Assembly (NCBI RefSeq): GCF_018260555.1
Contig: NZ_JAGLBB010000055.1
Location: 1-21,771, forward strand
Reading direction: 5' to 3'
DNA: 21,771 nt
DNA from: Deinococcus sp.
Lineage (GTDB): Bacteria > Deinococcota > Deinococci > Deinococcales > Deinococcaceae
Below the pieces are notes generated by a model. It did not search any database and was not told where the DNA came from. It saw only the letters and a list, made by a program, of their open reading frames with translations. Each line of letters starts with the position of its first letter. Position 1 is the first letter of the stretch. Positions 8,638-15,125 of the stretch are shown here, one piece after another. The position numbers and the translations under genes were made by a program.

Positions 8638-9410
8638 CCGGTCAGGCGGGTCGCGGCCCACAGGGCCAGGGGGGCCAGCACGAGTGCCGGTAGCAGGCTG
8701 CCCACGCGCACGCGGCGGTCTTCCATGCCCAGTCCGGCCAGCATCAGGTTCCAGCTGATGCCGATGATGGTCAGGCCACCCGCGCCCGTGAGCAGCAGCA
8801 CGTACGGGTTGGTTTTCAGGATGGCGGGGTCCGCGCCGCCCAGCAGGCCCGCCGCGAAACTCCCGGCCGCGAGGCTGAGGCCGCCCTGAACCAGCAGGAC
8901 CGTCAGGGCGCTGAAGCCCACCCCGATCCCGTACGCGCCGGCCAGGGCCAGGGCGGCAATGCCGTCCAGCGTGCTTTTCAGGACGTAGGTGCTGCTGTCG
9001 CCCGTCAGGCCGTTCTGAAGCCCGCCGATGACGGTCATCGGGCCGATGCAGAACAGCAGGCTGGCCGCCACGAACCCTTCCGTGAAGCGCCCCCCGCCCC
9101 GGAACTGGCGTTTCAGGCGCTCGCCCAGGCGGCCCAGCGCCTCCTCGATTCCCAGCGCCTCACCGATCACGGCGCCCGCCGCGAGGCTGATCAGGGCCAG
9201 AATCACGCCCGGAATGCGGCCGCCGGTCACGCTGTCCAGACTGCCGGCCATGTCCAGCGCAATGAACAGCGTGACCAGACTGAGTGTCTGAAGCAGCGTG
9301 CGCTGCGTGCGCTCAGGCAGCCGCGCCCCGATGGTCAGGCCCAGCAATGTTCCCAGCAGGACCGCGCCGACATTCACGAACGTGCCCGACAGTTGCGACA
9401 GGAGACTCAT
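8634..9410 (-). CDS. DUF554 family integral membrane protein
   Basis: A 258-aa polytopic membrane protein of the DUF554 (YdfK-like) family, with about seven hydrophobic segments. The most conserved part is visible in the middle: FCIGPMTVIGGLQNGLTGDS followed by LKSTLDGIAALALA. The N-terminal GTFVNVGAVLLGTLLG is also typical. The function is unknown; transport of a small solute has been suggested for relatives. ATG 9410 is preceded 8 nt upstream by TACAGT, so it is probably leaderless. The TGA stop lies in the terminal TGATACGG of repeat copy D. Confidence 0.9.
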   Translation of the reverse strand: MSLLSQLSGTFVNVGAVLLGTLLGLTIGARLPERTQRTLLQTLSLVTLFIALDMAGSLDSVTGGRIPGVILALISLAAGAVIGEALGIEEALGRLGERLKRQFRGGGRFTEGFVAASLLFCIGPMTVIGGLQNGLTGDSSTYVLKSTLDGIAALALAGAYGIGVGFSALTVLLVQGGLSLAAGSFAAGLLGGADPAILKTNPYVLLLTGAGGLTIIGISWNLMLAGLGMEDRRVRVGSLLPALVLAPLALWAATRLTG

Positions 9411-9418
9411 CAGGCCCG

Positions 9419-9424
9419 ACTGTA
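9419..9424 (-). promoter_or_regulatory. -10 box TACAGT of leaderless DUF554 gene
   Basis: On the minus strand TACAGT lies 8 nt before ATG 9410. The 130-bp repeat begins 13 bp further upstream, so the repeat would occupy the -35 region. Confidence 0.55.
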
Positions 9425-9437
9425 GCGCGCGGTGCTG

Positions 9438-9567
9438 CTAAGTACCTTGAAGCTAACACTGCGCCATGCCGGGAAGGCACCGGAACCTCTCCATTCCCGC
9501 TCCAACGTACTTTCTTCCGCTACGCGCTCCGCGCGGTTTATCGACAAGATAAACGCAGTGTACTTAG
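9438..9567 (+). repeat. 130-bp repeat with terminal inverted repeats (family 2, complete copy)
   Basis: It is bounded by CTAAGTAC (9438-9445) and its exact inverse GTACTTAG (9560-9567). It contains a perfect 7-bp hairpin GTTTATC-GACAA-GATAAAC (9536-9554). The first 77 bp recur at 21695-21771 with four mismatches. There is no ORF and no transposase, so it looks like a MITE-type or other small non-coding element. Confidence 0.8.
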
Positions 9568-9779
9568 GTGCTCAGGGCGTCTGCGTATCAGCCTATTCCG
9601 CACACCAGCCTGTCGGCGCCGGCGTGGCAGTCGTTCCGTGCGGAACGGTACTGCCTGGGGAACAAGGCCCGGAAATCCTGACCTGCCCCTGACCCGGCGT
9701 GTGATACCTTCCTCGCAAGTTGAAACGAGTGACCGCCCCCCACCCTTCTCCGCTCCCCTGGTGCGGCGGGCCGGGCGGC

Positions 9780-9900
9780 GCGAGTGAGACTCGCCGTGTG
9801 CTGAAAACTGAAGGTGTTGCGTGTGGGGCTGCCGTGTGGTGGCCCCACCTTGTTTTGCTCCGTGGGGATGAGCCCCGGTTCGTTTGAGACTTCGTTTGAG
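9780..9900 (+). promoter_or_regulatory. attenuator-like structured leader upstream of HTH gene
   Basis: Four segments can pair in mutually exclusive ways: GTGGGGC (9823-9829), GCCCCAC (9842-9848), GTGGGG (9862-9867) and CCCC (9873-9876). Pairing 1:2 gives a 7-bp hairpin followed by CTTGTTTTG, resembling an intrinsic terminator. Pairing 2:3 (six pairs) or 3:4 would disrupt it. A separate perfect hairpin GCGAGT/ACTCGC lies at 9780-9785/9789-9794. Next come two copies of TTCGTTTGAG (9879-9888, 9891-9900), the second running into the ribosome-binding site. Regulation by attenuation is inferred, and no known riboswitch class is recognised. Confidence 0.35.
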
Positions 9901-9910
9901 GAGGCCCGCC

Positions 9911-10114
9911 ATGACCTTATCCGACCAGTACCAGAACATGCCCAAGTTTCTCAAGGTCAGCGAGGTCGCTGAATTCACCGGCACGCACGAACGCACGGTG
10001 CGCCGCTGGATCCGTGACGGTCGCCTCGGTGCCGTCGAACATCCCAGTGGCCTGCGCGTTCCGCGCCGCCTGCTGTGGCGCTTCCTCGGGCTTGACCTGG
10101 CCCTGAGCGCCTGA
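9911..10114 (+). CDS. small excisionase-type helix-turn-helix DNA-binding protein (67 aa)
   Basis: A MerR-like/HTH_17 domain covers most of the protein: FLKVSEVAEFTGTHERTVRRWIRDGRLGAV followed by a basic wing HPSGLRVPRRLLWRFL. Such domains occur in phage excisionases and in stand-alone transcription regulators; no integrase or attachment site is visible nearby, so a regulator is more likely. I chose ATG 9911 rather than the upstream in-frame start at 9884 because GAGGAGG (9898-9904) lies six bases before it. The long structured leader and the TTCGTTTGAG direct repeat suggest that the gene is regulated, perhaps by its own product. Confidence 0.85.
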   Translation: MTLSDQYQNMPKFLKVSEVAEFTGTHERTVRRWIRDGRLGAVEHPSGLRVPRRLLWRFLGLDLALSA

Positions 10115-10209
10115 AGCCCACCGACTGAACACCCCCTGCTGAACCCATATCCCGGCGACTCATAGGGACTGCCTGGCCCGGACAGCGGCGTTTATCCCAC
10201 ACCCCGTGG

Positions 10210-10215
10210 AATACT
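10210..10215 (+). promoter_or_regulatory. weak -10 box AATACT of TPR-like gene
   Basis: AATACT sits 7 nt before ATG 10223, the same spacing as the better -10 boxes here, but it lacks the first T of TANNNT. Confidence 0.35.
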
Positions 10216-10222
10216 GCCGCGC

Positions 10223-10990
10223 ATGACGGAACCGCCCGCCCTGAGCGCCGAGGAAGCCCACACGCTGGACACGGCCCTGGCCCTGGGTGACGGGCAGGCG
10301 CGTATGGCGCTGGCCATCCTGCCCGTCTCGAGCGGCTCGCAGGCGGCGGCGCGGGCGCTCGCGCTGGGCCGCCCGCACCTGACCCTGGAATGGACAGACG
10401 AACCGCTGCTGCTGGCCGCCGCGCACCTGCGCCTGGGCCGCCCGGACGCCGCCCTGAGTACCCTGAGCGGTCTGCCGGACACCGCCCGTCCGGCCCTGCT
10501 GCGCGCCCGCGCCGCCCAGCAAGGAGGCGCTCCGGACGCACTGGCGCAGGCCACGCACGCCCGCACCCTGGCCCGCGCCGACGGTGACGGTGGGGCGCTG
10601 GTGGCCGCCGCGACCCTGCTGGCCGAGTACCACCTGCGGGCAGGCGCGCACCACGAGGCCCTGCGCACCCTGGCCGAGGGCCTGAAGGTCGCCGAGATGA
10701 CCGGCCAGCCCGCCGACCCGTATCTGCTGGCCGTGCTGGCGCACGCGCAGAAACCCCTGAACAGCCGCAAGGCCGCCGCGACCGCCGCCAAGGCCCTGGA
10801 CCGGGGCGATCCGGGCAGTCCGGCGCGCGTGCTGGCCCTGCTGGCCCTGGACCGCCCCGACGAGGCCCACGCGCAGGCGCAGCGCGGCTCGCTGGCAGCG
10901 GCGTGGTGGGAACCGTTCGCCGGTCTGGTCAGCGCAGCCCGGCCTCCCGCCACAACGCCGGAAACGGACGGTACGGCGGCGGACGGATGA
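10223..10990 (+). CDS. alanine/leucine-rich TPR-like helical repeat protein
   Basis: A 255-aa, very Ala-, Leu- and Arg-rich protein with degenerate tetratricopeptide-like helix pairs, for example LLAAAHLRLGRPDAALSTL (about 57-75), LLAEYHLRAGAHHEALRTL (about 133-151) and ARVLALLALDRPDEAHAQA (about 209-227). There is no signal peptide or catalytic motif. It is probably a cytoplasmic scaffold of unknown partner. No Shine-Dalgarno precedes ATG 10223. Its last 62 bp overlap the convergent phosphotransferase remnant, so the native C-terminus may end differently. Confidence 0.7.
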   Translation: MTEPPALSAEEAHTLDTALALGDGQARMALAILPVSSGSQAAARALALGRPHLTLEWTDEPLLLAAAHLRLGRPDAALSTLSGLPDTARPALLRARAAQQGGAPDALAQATHARTLARADGDGGALVAAATLLAEYHLRAGAHHEALRTLAEGLKVAEMTGQPADPYLLAVLAHAQKPLNSRKAAATAAKALDRGDPGSPARVLALLALDRPDEAHAQAQRGSLAAAWWEPFAGLVSAARPPATTPETDGTAADG

Positions 10991-11766
10991 AGGCCCGTGG
11001 CGCCGGGTTGCCGTCCAGGTACACGCTGCGGTACGTCCAGATGTCGCGTTCCTGAAGCGCGCCGTACAGCTCTGCACCGGCGCGCAGTTCATCTGCCGCC
11101 AGCGGCTGGTGCGCCCGGTAAGCCCGCAGGAACGCAGTCCCCGGCACGGTGTCCAGCGCGAAGCAGAAGTGCAGGGCGCGCACGATCTCCCAGGCGCGCG
11201 GGGCGAGGCGAGGCTGCTCCCAGTCGATGATCGCCGCCGGACGCTCTCCCAGGAAGAACACGTTCCCGTCGTGATAGTCACCGTGCAGGAAACGCCGGGG
11301 CAGGTGGTCGGCCACCGGAGTGTCATCGGGCGCGGAGTGCAGGTGCGCCAGGCGCTCGCGGGTGCGGGCCAGCGCCCAGCTGTCCACCGTGTCCGGGTGG
11401 GGGAGGGCCAGGATGGCTGCCTCGACCTGCCGTCATTCCTGCCGGGTGGCCCCGGCGCTGGCGGGCGGGCCGAGCCCCGACACGGGAAAGTCCACGCGGC
11501 GTGGCAGGCGTGCGTGCAGGTCGGCCAGGAACGCGCCCAGCGCCCCGGCGTGGGCCAGGGTGAGGCGGGCACGCGGGATGGGCGCACCGGGAGCCACCTC
11601 GAACAGCGCCGCCCAGTGGCCGTTTAGGTCGGTCACGGTGTCGCCGGAGTGGGTGGGCAGGACGCGCGGCGTTCACGCTGCCGCCGCCCAGCGGCGTGAC
11701 TGACTGGACAGTGCCGACCGGCCACCGCGCCTCGACCTGCGCCGCTGTGGGTACAGCCGCGTTCAC
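10929..11766 (-). pseudogene. disrupted APH/ChoK-type phosphotransferase
   Basis: Homology runs through one reading path broken twice. It starts at GTG 11766 (8 bp after the P450 stop) with a segment ending LGGGSVNA. A +1-type frameshift near 11661-11670 is needed to continue into RVLPTHSGDTVTDLNGHW and LAHAGALGAFLADLHARLPR. An in-frame TGA at 11433-11435 then interrupts it. After that the frame resumes with DTVDSWALARTRERLAHLH, the catalytic loop HGDYHDGNVFF and the metal-binding IIDWEQPR. These are hallmarks of aminoglycoside phosphotransferase/homoserine-kinase-like enzymes that use ATP to phosphorylate small hydroxyl substrates. It could be a decaying gene, or two sequencing errors in an intact one. 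Confidence 0.8.
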
Positions 11767-11774
11767 GGTGGGGT

Positions 11775-13046
11775 CTACTCGACCTGCACGGTCAGGCGGT
11801 CCAGGCCGCGAATCACGAAGCCCCCCGTGTACTGCGCGGCGTCCGGGCCGCTCAGGTGGAGGTCCGGGAGGGCGCGGCACAGGGCGCGCAGGCTCAGCGC
11901 CAGTTCCAGGCGGGCCAGCGGCGCCCCCAGGCAGTAGTGGATGCCCAGCCCGAAGGTCAGGTGCGGGTTCGGGTCGCGGTCCAGGCGCAACTCGTCCGGG
12001 GCCTCGAAACGCTGCGGGTCGCGGTTGCCGCTGGCGTACAGCAGGCTCACGCGGTCGCCGGGGTTCAGGGTCGCGCCGCACAGAGTCAGGGGTTCCAGCG
12101 CGATCCGCTCAAACATCGGCAGGGGCGTGTCGAAGCGCAGCAGTTCCTCGGCGGCGCGGCGGAAGACCGGCAGGCTGTCCTCGTGCGGGGCGGCCTGCAC
12201 CAGCGCCTCCCAGTGCCGCCGGTCGCGCAGCAGGGCTTGCACGCCGGCGCTCAGGCCGTTCACGCTGGCCTCGTGCCCGGCATTCAGCAGCAGGATGCAG
12301 GTGTCGATCAACTCCTGTGCGCTCAGGCGGTCGCCGCCTTGCTCGACCTGCACGAGCGCCGTGATCAGGTCGTCACGCGGCTCTGCGCGGCGCTCGGCGG
12401 CCAGTTCGCGCAGCAGCGCACTGAAATCCAGCACGGCCTGCTCTGCTGCCGCCTGATCCGCCGCCCCTGCCGACGGTTCGTACAGTTTCACGATGGCCGC
12501 CGACCAGGGCCGCAGCAGGGCGCGGTGCTCCTGCGGCACGCCCAGCAACTCCGCGATGACCGTTACGGGCAGTGGCTCGGCGTACGCGCTGACCAGATCG
12601 AACGACCCCTGCGCCCGCAGGCCTTCCAGTTGCGCGGCCAGCAGCGTCTCGATGCGGCCCTCCAAGGCCTCCACGCGGCGGGGCGTGAACGCCAGTTGCA
12701 CCAGCGAGCGCAGGCGCGTGTGCCTGGGCGGCTCACTGTCCAGCAGATGGTTGGAGTTGAAGGCGTCGAAGTTCGCCTGTGCCGGGTCCGGGCGCGGCCA
12801 GCCGAGCTCGTCACGCGAATAACGGTGGAGGGCGCTGCGCCCGAACCGGCGGTCGCGCAGCACACCGCTGATGTCCGCGTGGCGGGTCAGCACCAATCGG
12901 TTCATGCCGGGGTCCACGAACGCGGGCGTCTGTGTCCTCAGACTCGCCAGCAGCGGGTACGGGTCGCGTACGAACGCCGGGTCCGAGACGGGCAGCGTGA
13001 CTGTGGGCAGCGCCTGGGCTGGCGGCGTGGCAGCCGGGTCGCTCAC
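11775..13046 (-). CDS. cytochrome P450
   Basis: A 423-aa soluble bacterial P450 monooxygenase. The heme-ligand loop is FGLGIHYCLGAPLARLE with Cys372. The K-helix ExxR is in EELLR (E301-R304). The I-helix reads AGHEAS (256-261), where the usual oxygen-activating Thr is Ala followed by Ser, as in P450eryF. Other family features are LLDSEPPRHTRLRSLV and SGNRDPQRFEAPDE. There is no membrane anchor, so it would need separate redox partners, and none is encoded here. The GTG start at 13046 overlaps the divIVA stop (GTGA), so it is translationally coupled to a cell-division gene. The substrate cannot be inferred from the sequence. Confidence 0.95.
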   Translation of the reverse strand: MSDPAATPPAQALPTVTLPVSDPAFVRDPYPLLASLRTQTPAFVDPGMNRLVLTRHADISGVLRDRRFGRSALHRYSRDELGWPRPDPAQANFDAFNSNHLLDSEPPRHTRLRSLVQLAFTPRRVEALEGRIETLLAAQLEGLRAQGSFDLVSAYAEPLPVTVIAELLGVPQEHRALLRPWSAAIVKLYEPSAGAADQAAAEQAVLDFSALLRELAAERRAEPRDDLITALVQVEQGGDRLSAQELIDTCILLLNAGHEASVNGLSAGVQALLRDRRHWEALVQAAPHEDSLPVFRRAAEELLRFDTPLPMFERIALEPLTLCGATLNPGDRVSLLYASGNRDPQRFEAPDELRLDRDPNPHLTFGLGIHYCLGAPLARLELALSLRALCRALPDLHLSGPDAAQYTGGFVIRGLDRLTVQVE

Positions 13047-13960
13047 AGGAACTGCTGCCCTTCAACCCGCCCTACCGGGCCGTCCGGCTCATCCTCCCGC
13101 CGTTCCGGTTCGTCCGGAACCGGGGGTTCGCTCGCGGCCATGCCGGGCACGATCCGTTCGAGCGGCAGGCTGTCCGCCTGCGCGTCCGGGCCTGCCGTGC
13201 GGGTGGCGCTCACGGGGGCGTTCATCGAGCCGGGTGCAGGGTCGGGTGCAGGGTCGGGCTGGGGCAGCGCGGCGTTCAGTTCGGGCGGCGCGGCGCCTTC
13301 CAGTGTGGCGTGTTGCGGCAGCGTGGACGCGGGGAGCGCGGCGTCGTCCGGCATCACGTGCCGCGCCGACAGGTCCGAGAAGGACGACATCAGCGCCCGG
13401 TACCCGCTGAGGAACTGCGTGTACTCCTGCCGCGCCCCGGTCAGGCGCGAGGTCAGTTCCGAGTGCCGCTCCGTGAACGTCCGTTCGAGCGCCGCGAGCC
13501 GCTCGGCCTGCGCCCGCTCGCGCTCCAGCGTCAACTGGTGGTGGTCGCGTTCCAGGTCCGCGAAACGGCTGCGGAACGCGGCCTCCAGCGCCGCCAGCCG
13601 CGCCTGATGCCCGCTTTCCAGCGTGGCGCTGCGGGCCTCGGCGTCCCGCAACACCGAGTCCCGGTGCAGGCTCGCCTGGGCGATCATCAGGTCCGATTCA
13701 CGCGCGGCGTTTTCGCGCAGTTCATTCGAGATCCGCTCGGCCGCCACGACCGCCCGGCGGATTTCGTCCTCGTTCTGGCGCTGCTCCTCGAGCCGACGTT
13801 CCAGGCCCGTGATCTGCTCCCGCAGCGCCTGATGCTGGTGCAGATGCGTTTCCAGATCATCCGACAGGTCGTTCAGGAACGCGCGGACAGACGCCCGTTC
13901 ATAACCGCCCAAGCGGGTCGGAAATTCCTGATGGCGTACGTCCAGGGGGGTGAATTTCAC
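13043..13960 (-). CDS. divIVA: DivIVA domain-containing protein
   Basis: A 305-aa polar/septal scaffold. The N-terminal DivIVA lipid-binding domain is visible at about 1-45 (FTPLDVRHQEFPTRLGGYER followed by VRAFLNDLSDDLE). A long Glu/Arg/Leu coiled coil follows at about 45-190. The C-terminal 110 residues are Pro/Ala/Asp-rich and low in complexity, probably disordered. The GTG start at 13960 overlaps the yggS stop (GTGA), and its stop overlaps the P450 start in the same way. The yggS-divIVA order is common in Gram-positive division clusters, which supports a role in division or polar growth. Confidence 0.9.
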   Translation of the reverse strand: MKFTPLDVRHQEFPTRLGGYERASVRAFLNDLSDDLETHLHQHQALREQITGLERRLEEQRQNEDEIRRAVVAAERISNELRENAARESDLMIAQASLHRDSVLRDAEARSATLESGHQARLAALEAAFRSRFADLERDHHQLTLERERAQAERLAALERTFTERHSELTSRLTGARQEYTQFLSGYRALMSSFSDLSARHVMPDDAALPASTLPQHATLEGAAPPELNAALPQPDPAPDPAPGSMNAPVSATRTAGPDAQADSLPLERIVPGMAASEPPVPDEPERREDEPDGPVGRVEGQQFL

Positions 13961-14622
13961 GAGAATAGACTCCTTCCCACCCGAACCAGGGTGGCTCCTG
14001 CGCGGACGGCCAGCGGGTAATCCCCACTCATGCCCATGCTCAACTCTGACAGACCCAGGTTGTGGGCGCGGCGGGCCGTGTCCTTGAACAGTGCGAGCAG
14101 CCGCGCCTCTCGCTCTGCGCCGCCCAGGTCCGTGTCGTCCGGGCCTGCGTGATCGGGCGCCATGACCATCAGGCCGCGCACGCGCAGCCCGGTCGCCTGC
14201 ACCTGCCGCAGCACGCCCGGCAGGTCCGCGCCGTCCACGCCGTGCTTCTGGGCCTCGCCGTTATGCACTTGCAGCAGCAGGTCCGGCGCGTGGCCCCAGC
14301 CCTGCGCGGCCTGCGCGATGGCCTCGGCCTGCCACGCGGCCTCGATGCCGTGTACCAGTGTTACAGGCCGCAGGTACTTGACCTTGTTGCGCTGCAGCGT
14401 CCCGATGTAATGCCATTCCAGGTCCGGGCGCAGCGCGGCCTTGTCCCGCAGTTCCTGCGCCCGGCCCTCACCCAGCGGGAAAGCGCCGTGCGCCAGCACG
14501 TGAGCCTCGATGCTGGGCAGGTCCTGCCCCTTGGTGACGGCCACCAGCCGGGCGCTGCCGGGGGCGCGGCCCGCCTGGGCCTCGGCTTCACGGATGGCCG
14601 TCAGGACGGCTGGAACACTCAA
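13957..14622 (-). CDS. yggS: YggS/PROSC family PLP-binding protein
   Basis: A pyridoxal 5'-phosphate homeostasis protein with an alanine-racemase-like TIM barrel and no known enzymatic turnover. PLP Lys31 lies in LVAVTKGQ. The next motif reads LGEGRAQEL where relatives usually have GENR, a one-residue departure. EWHYIGTLQRNKVKYL, LMVMAP and LSMGMSGDYPLAVRAGATLV are typical. I chose TTG 14622 (GGAG five bases upstream), giving 221 aa, the normal family length; the frame stays open upstream to 14868 but that part shows no family similarity. First gene of the yggS-divIVA-P450 unit. Confidence 0.9.
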   Translation of the reverse strand: MSVPAVLTAIREAEAQAGRAPGSARLVAVTKGQDLPSIEAHVLAHGAFPLGEGRAQELRDKAALRPDLEWHYIGTLQRNKVKYLRPVTLVHGIEAAWQAEAIAQAAQGWGHAPDLLLQVHNGEAQKHGVDGADLPGVLRQVQATGLRVRGLMVMAPDHAGPDDTDLGGAEREARLLALFKDTARRAHNLGLSELSMGMSGDYPLAVRAGATLVRVGRSLFS

Positions 14623-15125
14623 GGCCGCTCCGGACGGATGGCGGCTGGCGCGGTGTCGCTCCTTCCTCCGCTGGAATGGGTGGCGAAAAACCCTGCCATT
14701 CGAGCAAAGGGGAATGAGCGCGAAGCGGACTCCGGGCGTGGAGTGGGCAACCCCGCATCGTTGGGAGTGGTCAACGAAACAGACGGAATCTGAACGATTC
14801 CAGCCGGGGCCGGGGCGGGGCGGCGCAGCCTGCCTTGATGAGCGGTCACGTCTGCCATTCTCACTCACGCGGCCTACTCACTCAAGTACGCGTCCCCGCG
14901 CTCGGGCGTGGCGGGCCGCCTGGGAGCCTGTTACCCAGGTGTTTCCCGACCCCCCGCGTGCCTTCCTGGCCGCAGCTGGCACCGCTTCGCAAGCCCGACG
15001 CAGCAAACCTTCACCCTTCTCAGGGTCACAGCGGCAACTGTGAGCGCAGTGCTCGCCGCGCCCTGCCCCCAGCCCTTCTCCCCGGTGGGGGCGATTTCCG
15101 GGTTCCGTGCGAAACTAGGAGAAGA
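14623..15125. other. divergent intergenic region between yggS and bamA
   Basis: 503 bp with open frames on both strands but no recognisable protein. A dyad TCACAG-N6-CTGTGA lies at 15026-15043 and could be a regulator site or small hairpin. CCTGGG/CCCAGG (about 14919-14939) forms a weak stem. A purine-rich GGAGGAAGGAG on the minus strand (about 14661-14671) has no start codon behind it. I find no convincing -35/-10 pair on either strand. Confidence 0.5.

Larger units (their letters stand above)
9411..9910. other. 500-bp intergenic region with repeat and structured leader
   Basis: It contains the divergent leaderless promoter of the DUF554 gene (9419-9424), a 130-bp repeat with inverted ends (9438-9567), a perfect hairpin CGTTCC/CGGAACG-type around 9632-9647, a TACCTT -10-like hexamer at 9705-9710, and a set of competing stems at 9780-9876 ahead of the HTH gene. 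No protein-coding gene is credible here. Confidence 0.6.

Noticed and set aside
11433..11435. In-frame TGA as a programmed recoding or selenocysteine site
   Set aside because: The same gene also needs a frameshift, no supporting stem-loop is evident, and the family has no catalytic Cys/Sec there. Decay or sequencing error is simpler.
11856..13607. 583-codon plus-strand open frame antisense to the P450 and divIVA
   Set aside because: Low-complexity Gln/Arg/Val composition, no motif, and the opposite strand encodes two clearly recognisable proteins.
14623..14770. T-box or other leader ahead of yggS
   Set aside because: No AGGGTGG-type T-box sequence and no specifier loop; only a purine-rich stretch without a start codon.
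14623..14868. N-terminal extension of YggS from 14868
   Set aside because: The added 82 residues show no family similarity, while TTG 14622 gives the standard length with GGAG upstream.
14835..15125. N-terminal extension of the Omp85 protein from 14835
   Set aside because: ATG 15126 has a good ribosome-binding site and begins a signal peptide; the extension would bury it.
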